Positions 4,569 to 6,646 of a DNA stretch of 6,646 nucleotides are shown in pieces. The stretch covers positions 1 through 6,646 of the forward strand of contig CANFNN010000167.1 in assembly GCA_947448095.1 (NCBI GenBank). Reading direction: 5' to 3'. Every line of letters starts with the position of its first letter. The stretch's first letter is position 1. This stretch comes from Bacteriovoracaceae bacterium (GTDB lineage Bacteria; Bdellovibrionota; Bacteriovoracia; Bacteriovoracales; Bacteriovoracaceae). The notes under the pieces were generated by a model. The model was not told the origin of the DNA, made no database searches, and was given only the letters and a program-made list of their open reading frames with translations. The position numbers and the translations under genes were made by a program.

Positions 4569-5843
4569 CTATCTCTCAATAATGGCAGCAACACCCATGC
4601 CGCCTGCGGTACATATACTAATTAATATTCTGCCCTGACCTTTTTGTTTGAGAATCTTCGCCGCTGTGGCAATGATTCTTCCCCCAGTTGCCGCAAATGG
4701 GTGTCCGAGAGCAAGACTGCCCCCTTTGACGTTCATTTTTGAGCGGTCAATGGATCCCATCGCCTGATCCAGGCCTAGAACTTTTTTGCAGTAATCAGCA
4801 TCTTCCCATGCTTTCAATGTACAAAGCACTTGGCCTGCAAAAGCTTCATGAATTTCATAGAAATCAAAATCCTGAAGAGTCAGGTTATTTCGGGCCAGCA
4901 TTTTTGAAACGGCCACGGTTGGCGCCATGAGAAGTCCCGCCCCATGCACAAAGTCCACGGCTGCCACTTCTGCATCTACAAAATACGCCATCGCCTCTAG
5001 GTTATTTTTTTTCGCCCACTCTTCAGAAGCCAAAAGTACTGCGGAAGCTCCATCCGTGAGCGGAGTGGAGTTTCCGGCAGTCAAAGTCCCCGAAGAGGAT
5101 TTATCAAAAGCAGGTTTAATTCTCGCCAGTTTTTCTTTGGTCGTGTCCCCTCGAGTAATGGTGTCTCTACTTACACCTTTAAATTCACTCACGAGGTCAT
5201 CATGAAACCCTTCTTCATAGGCCTTGGCCGCATTCAAGTGAGAATGGTAAGCTAATGCATCTTGCTCTTCACGCGAGATTTTCCATTCTTTTACCATCAG
5301 CTCACAGTGATCCCCCATGGAGAGACCCGTGCGAGGTTCTCTCACCGCCGGAACTTGAGGTTTTAAGAGTGAAGGATGAAAAGAGGCCAGGTGCTTTATT
5401 TTATCCGGAAGGGATTTTGCGTTTTGAAGTTTAATTAAAAAGTGAGTCAATTTTCTTTGTCCAATCAAAGGAATATCTGAATTAGTATCACTTCCTCCAG
5501 CTATCCCGGCATCAATTTGACCGGCCGCTATTTTAAGAGCAATAAGATTCGCGGCTTCAAGCCCCGTTCCACAGGCGCGCTGGATATTTAATCCCGGAGT
5601 CGATGGATCTAACTTTGAGCCCAATACCACTTCACGCGAGAGATTCCAGTCAAAAGGATGATTCATCACAGTTCCTGCAATAACGTCCCCTAGAAGTTTT
5701 CCCTCCAGATGACATTTTTCGACTAAATGATTAAAGGCCGAACTTAAAAGGTCTTGGTTCGAGGCCCCCTGATAGTTTTGCATGGATTTTACAAAGGGAG
5801 TTCTCGATCCGTTAATGATGGCGACTTTATGTTTGAAGCTCAT
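4569..5843 (-). CDS. Thiolase (acetyl-CoA acyltransferase, FadI/FadA-like)
   Basis: This 424-residue thiolase carries all family residues: nucleophile Cys91 in QRACGTGLEA, His332 in EIHEAFAG (HEAFA, as in FadI/trifunctional-beta thiolases, rather than NEAFA), His381 in GGSLALGHPFAATGGR and Cys411 in CTAGGMG. The N-terminal VAIINGSRTPFVKS (7-20) is typical. The length and the extended loop around 125-175 (LTHFLIKLQNAK... REPRTGLSMGDH) resemble long-chain 3-ketoacyl-CoA thiolases, which cleave 3-ketoacyl-CoA with CoA to release acetyl-CoA in beta-oxidation. No hydroxyacyl-CoA dehydrogenase/hydratase partner is visible nearby. AAGGA lies 6 nt before the ATG. It is first in an operon with the thioesterase and diverges from tetR, with a palindromic operator in its leader, so TetR-type control is likely. 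Biosynthetic acetyl-CoA acetyltransferase is less likely. Confidence 0.92.
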   Translation of the reverse strand: MSFKHKVAIINGSRTPFVKSMQNYQGASNQDLLSSAFNHLVEKCHLEGKLLGDVIAGTVMNHPFDWNLSREVVLGSKLDPSTPGLNIQRACGTGLEAANLIALKIAAGQIDAGIAGGSDTNSDIPLIGQRKLTHFLIKLQNAKSLPDKIKHLASFHPSLLKPQVPAVREPRTGLSMGDHCELMVKEWKISREEQDALAYHSHLNAAKAYEEGFHDDLVSEFKGVSRDTITRGDTTKEKLARIKPAFDKSSSGTLTAGNSTPLTDGASAVLLASEEWAKKNNLEAMAYFVDAEVAAVDFVHGAGLLMAPTVAVSKMLARNNLTLQDFDFYEIHEAFAGQVLCTLKAWEDADYCKKVLGLDQAMGSIDRSKMNVKGGSLALGHPFAATGGRIIATAAKILKQKGQGRILISICTAGGMGVAAIIER

Positions 5844-5855
5844 ATCTTATCCTTT

Positions 5856-5885
5856 TTGACAACCGACCGGTCGGTAGGGTAGAAT
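5856..5885 (+). promoter_or_regulatory. Predicted promoter of the tetR-family gene
   Basis: A perfect -35 TTGACA (5856-5861) and TAGAAT (5880-5885, five of six) are 18 nt apart. Initiation would be near 5892, giving a leader of about 17 nt with GGAG (5896-5899) before the ATG. The operator palindrome fills most of the spacer, so bound repressor would exclude RNA polymerase: likely autorepression. Confidence 0.75.
5862..5875. promoter_or_regulatory. TetR-family operator, perfect 14-bp palindrome
   Basis: ACCGACCGGTCGGT is perfectly self-complementary and GC-rich in an AT-leaning intergenic region. Its size and CCGACCGGTCGG core fit the operators of many TetR-family regulators. It lies between the thiolase and tetR genes, inside the tetR promoter spacer and, by prediction, at about +5 to +18 of the thiolase transcript. 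The adjacent TetR protein is the obvious ligand. Confidence 0.75.
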
Positions 5886-5886
5886 C

Positions 5887-5915
5887 AGTATAACCGGAGA
5901 ACCTATCCATGTCTA
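5887..5915 (-). promoter_or_regulatory. Predicted promoter of the thiolase-thioesterase operon
   Basis: On the minus strand TAGACA (5915-5910, five of six to TTGACA) and TATACT (5892-5887, five of six) are separated by exactly 17 nt. Initiation near 5880 gives a leader of about 37 nt containing the operator and the AAGGA site. The -35 overlaps the first codons of tetR, and the promoter points head-on at the tetR promoter. Confidence 0.6.
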
Positions 5916-6466
5916 GTTCCACTAAAGAAGATCTGTTGCATGAGGCCAGTCGCATGCTTCTTTCCAAGGGTTTAAATGGGTTTTCTCTGCAAGAGCTTGC
6001 CTCTAAGCTCAACCTTAAAAAAGCCAGCCTCTTCCATCACTACCCTTCTAAAAATGCTCTCGCGGTAGAACTCTATCGTTATTATCAAACGGCATTTTTA
6101 AGCTGGACGCAAAAAAACGCTCACCTGAAAGCAGAAAAACAAATCCTGACTTACGCTGAAACTCTCACCACCTGGATCTGTGAAAAACAACGAGTCTGCC
6201 CGGTTGGAGCTCTTAGTCTTGAGTGGAGCTTAGTGGATCCAGCACTTCAAGAAGAAATTAAGAAGCTGCACTTGATTCAAAAAGAGTGGCTCACAAATCT
6301 TTTTAAAACTATTCAGAAAGAAGATGGTCTGAGACTTCCGGTGAAAGAGGCCGTGATTCGAACCATGGGGCTGATTCAAGGAAGTATTCAGCTTGCGAGG
6401 ATCAACCATGATTCACAAATGGTGATCAAAAATCTAAGAAGTTATTTAAAAATAATTAAGGAATAA
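5909..6466 (+). CDS. TetR/AcrR-family transcriptional regulator
   Basis: A 185-residue one-domain-pair regulator. The N-terminal part is a TetR HTH: LLHEASRMLLSKGLNGFSL (9-27) leading into the helix-turn-helix QELASKLNLKKASLFHHYPS (28-47), with the conserved turn and HHY-x-SK end. The ligand-binding domain contains RVCPVGALSLEW (95-106), resembling the C-x-x-G-x-x-x-x-E pattern of AcuR/YxaF-like members. GGAG 9 nt upstream supports ATG 5909. It diverges from the thiolase-thioesterase operon and precedes a possible thioesterase gene. The shared operator implies repression of itself and the thiolase operon, with relief probably by an acyl-CoA or other lipid-related ligand (inferred from neighbours). 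Cys97 could instead sense electrophiles, as proposed for some relatives. Confidence 0.92.
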   Translation: MSSSTKEDLLHEASRMLLSKGLNGFSLQELASKLNLKKASLFHHYPSKNALAVELYRYYQTAFLSWTQKNAHLKAEKQILTYAETLTTWICEKQRVCPVGALSLEWSLVDPALQEEIKKLHLIQKEWLTNLFKTIQKEDGLRLPVKEAVIRTMGLIQGSIQLARINHDSQMVIKNLRSYLKIIKE

Positions 6467-6467
6467 T

Positions 6468-6646
6468 ATGAATGTGCACGAATCATGGCTAATATCTTTG
6501 GCCCAAACCAAGGAGCAATTAAATGCCCAAGGAATTGATATTCAACTTCCTCCCCCGTCTCAACAAGAACTTCAAATTGAATACCTTGAAGTCATTCCAG
6601 GAAAAAAAATTAAGGGAAAAATTCCTTTTCAAAAAAGATTCACAAA
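6468..6646 (+). CDS. 5' part of a gene, possibly a PaaI-like hotdog thioesterase
   Basis: ATG at 6468 follows the tetR stop (6464-6466) by one base, and AGGA at 6459-6462 lies 5 nt upstream within the end of tetR, so the two are almost certainly cotranscribed and coupled. The frame stays open to the window end, giving 59 codons. It begins MNVHESWLISLAQTKEQLNA, then has a QLPPPS proline run (27-31) and YLEVIPGKKIKGKIPFQKRF (39-58). The last stretch resembles the first strands of PaaI/DUF4442-type hotdog proteins (EVxPGxxxxxxPxxxRFxNP), but the diagnostic GG-helix lies outside the window. An acyl-thioester role would suit the neighbouring thiolase, thioesterase and TetR. I rate the gene as near certain and the family as tentative. 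Confidence 0.7.
   Translation, partial: MNVHESWLISLAQTKEQLNAQGIDIQLPPPSQQELQIEYLEVIPGKKIKGKIPFQKRFT

Noticed and set aside
4739..5205. Two plus-strand open frames within the thiolase gene
   Set aside because: They are antisense to well-conserved thiolase sequence and have no ribosome-binding sites or protein-like features.
5827..6012. 61-codon minus-strand open frame across the tetR start and operator
   Set aside because: It is antisense to the TetR HTH and its start region, and reads through the operator and promoters.
1..6646. CRISPR arrays, IS ends, att sites, tRNA or rRNA genes, defence systems
   Set aside because: No regularly spaced repeats, transposase motifs, clover-leaf sequences or defence-type domains were seen on either strand.

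Overview
The window is a compact, moderately AT-rich bacterial chromosomal segment with short intergenic gaps, Shine-Dalgarno starts, and no sign of mobile DNA, rRNA, tRNA or CRISPR. The gene style (signal-peptide proteins, scattered acyl-CoA genes, a stand-alone FabH paralogue and a YeeN-type YebC) would fit a Bdellovibrionota or other deltaproteobacterial-like organism. That is an impression, not something the sequence proves.

Layout. At the left edge a minus-strand gene starts at 93 and runs out of the window; only its Sec signal peptide and 11 further residues are visible. It diverges from a 67-residue hypothetical protein (229-432, +). That protein's stop abuts the stop of a two-gene minus-strand operon: a YebC/YeeN-type translation factor (2205-1465) followed by a FabH-like ketoacyl-ACP synthase III (1446-433), both with GTG starts behind good ribosome-binding sites. 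The 2206-2449 gap holds a probable yebC promoter, a minus-strand hairpin resembling a terminator, and a 22-codon plus-strand ORF (2388-2456) with a strong Shine-Dalgarno.

Next is a divergent pair: a METTL21/Methyltransf_16-like SAM methyltransferase (3121-2450, -) and a zinc-dependent histone-deacetylase-family amidohydrolase (3145-4050, +). Only about 23 bp separate the preferred start codons, and both transcripts could be leaderless or nearly so. The deacetylase runs tail-to-tail, with overlapping stop codons, into a thiolase-thioesterase operon (5843-4569 and 4565-4047, -). That operon diverges from a TetR-family regulator (5909-6466, +), which is followed at once by a partial gene (6468 to the end), possibly another hotdog-fold thioesterase.

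Working together. The right half looks like an acyl-CoA module controlled by the TetR protein. One perfect 14-bp palindrome lies inside the spacer of the tetR promoter and just downstream of the predicted start of the opposing thiolase promoter, so one site could control both directions. The left half combines a translation factor with a fatty-acid-synthesis-type condensing enzyme. The middle holds a candidate protein-lysine methyltransferase back-to-back with a candidate lysine deacylase. No novel defence or mobile system is evident. The points most worth a second look are the methyltransferase/deacetylase pair, the 22-residue ORF and the dual-promoter operator.
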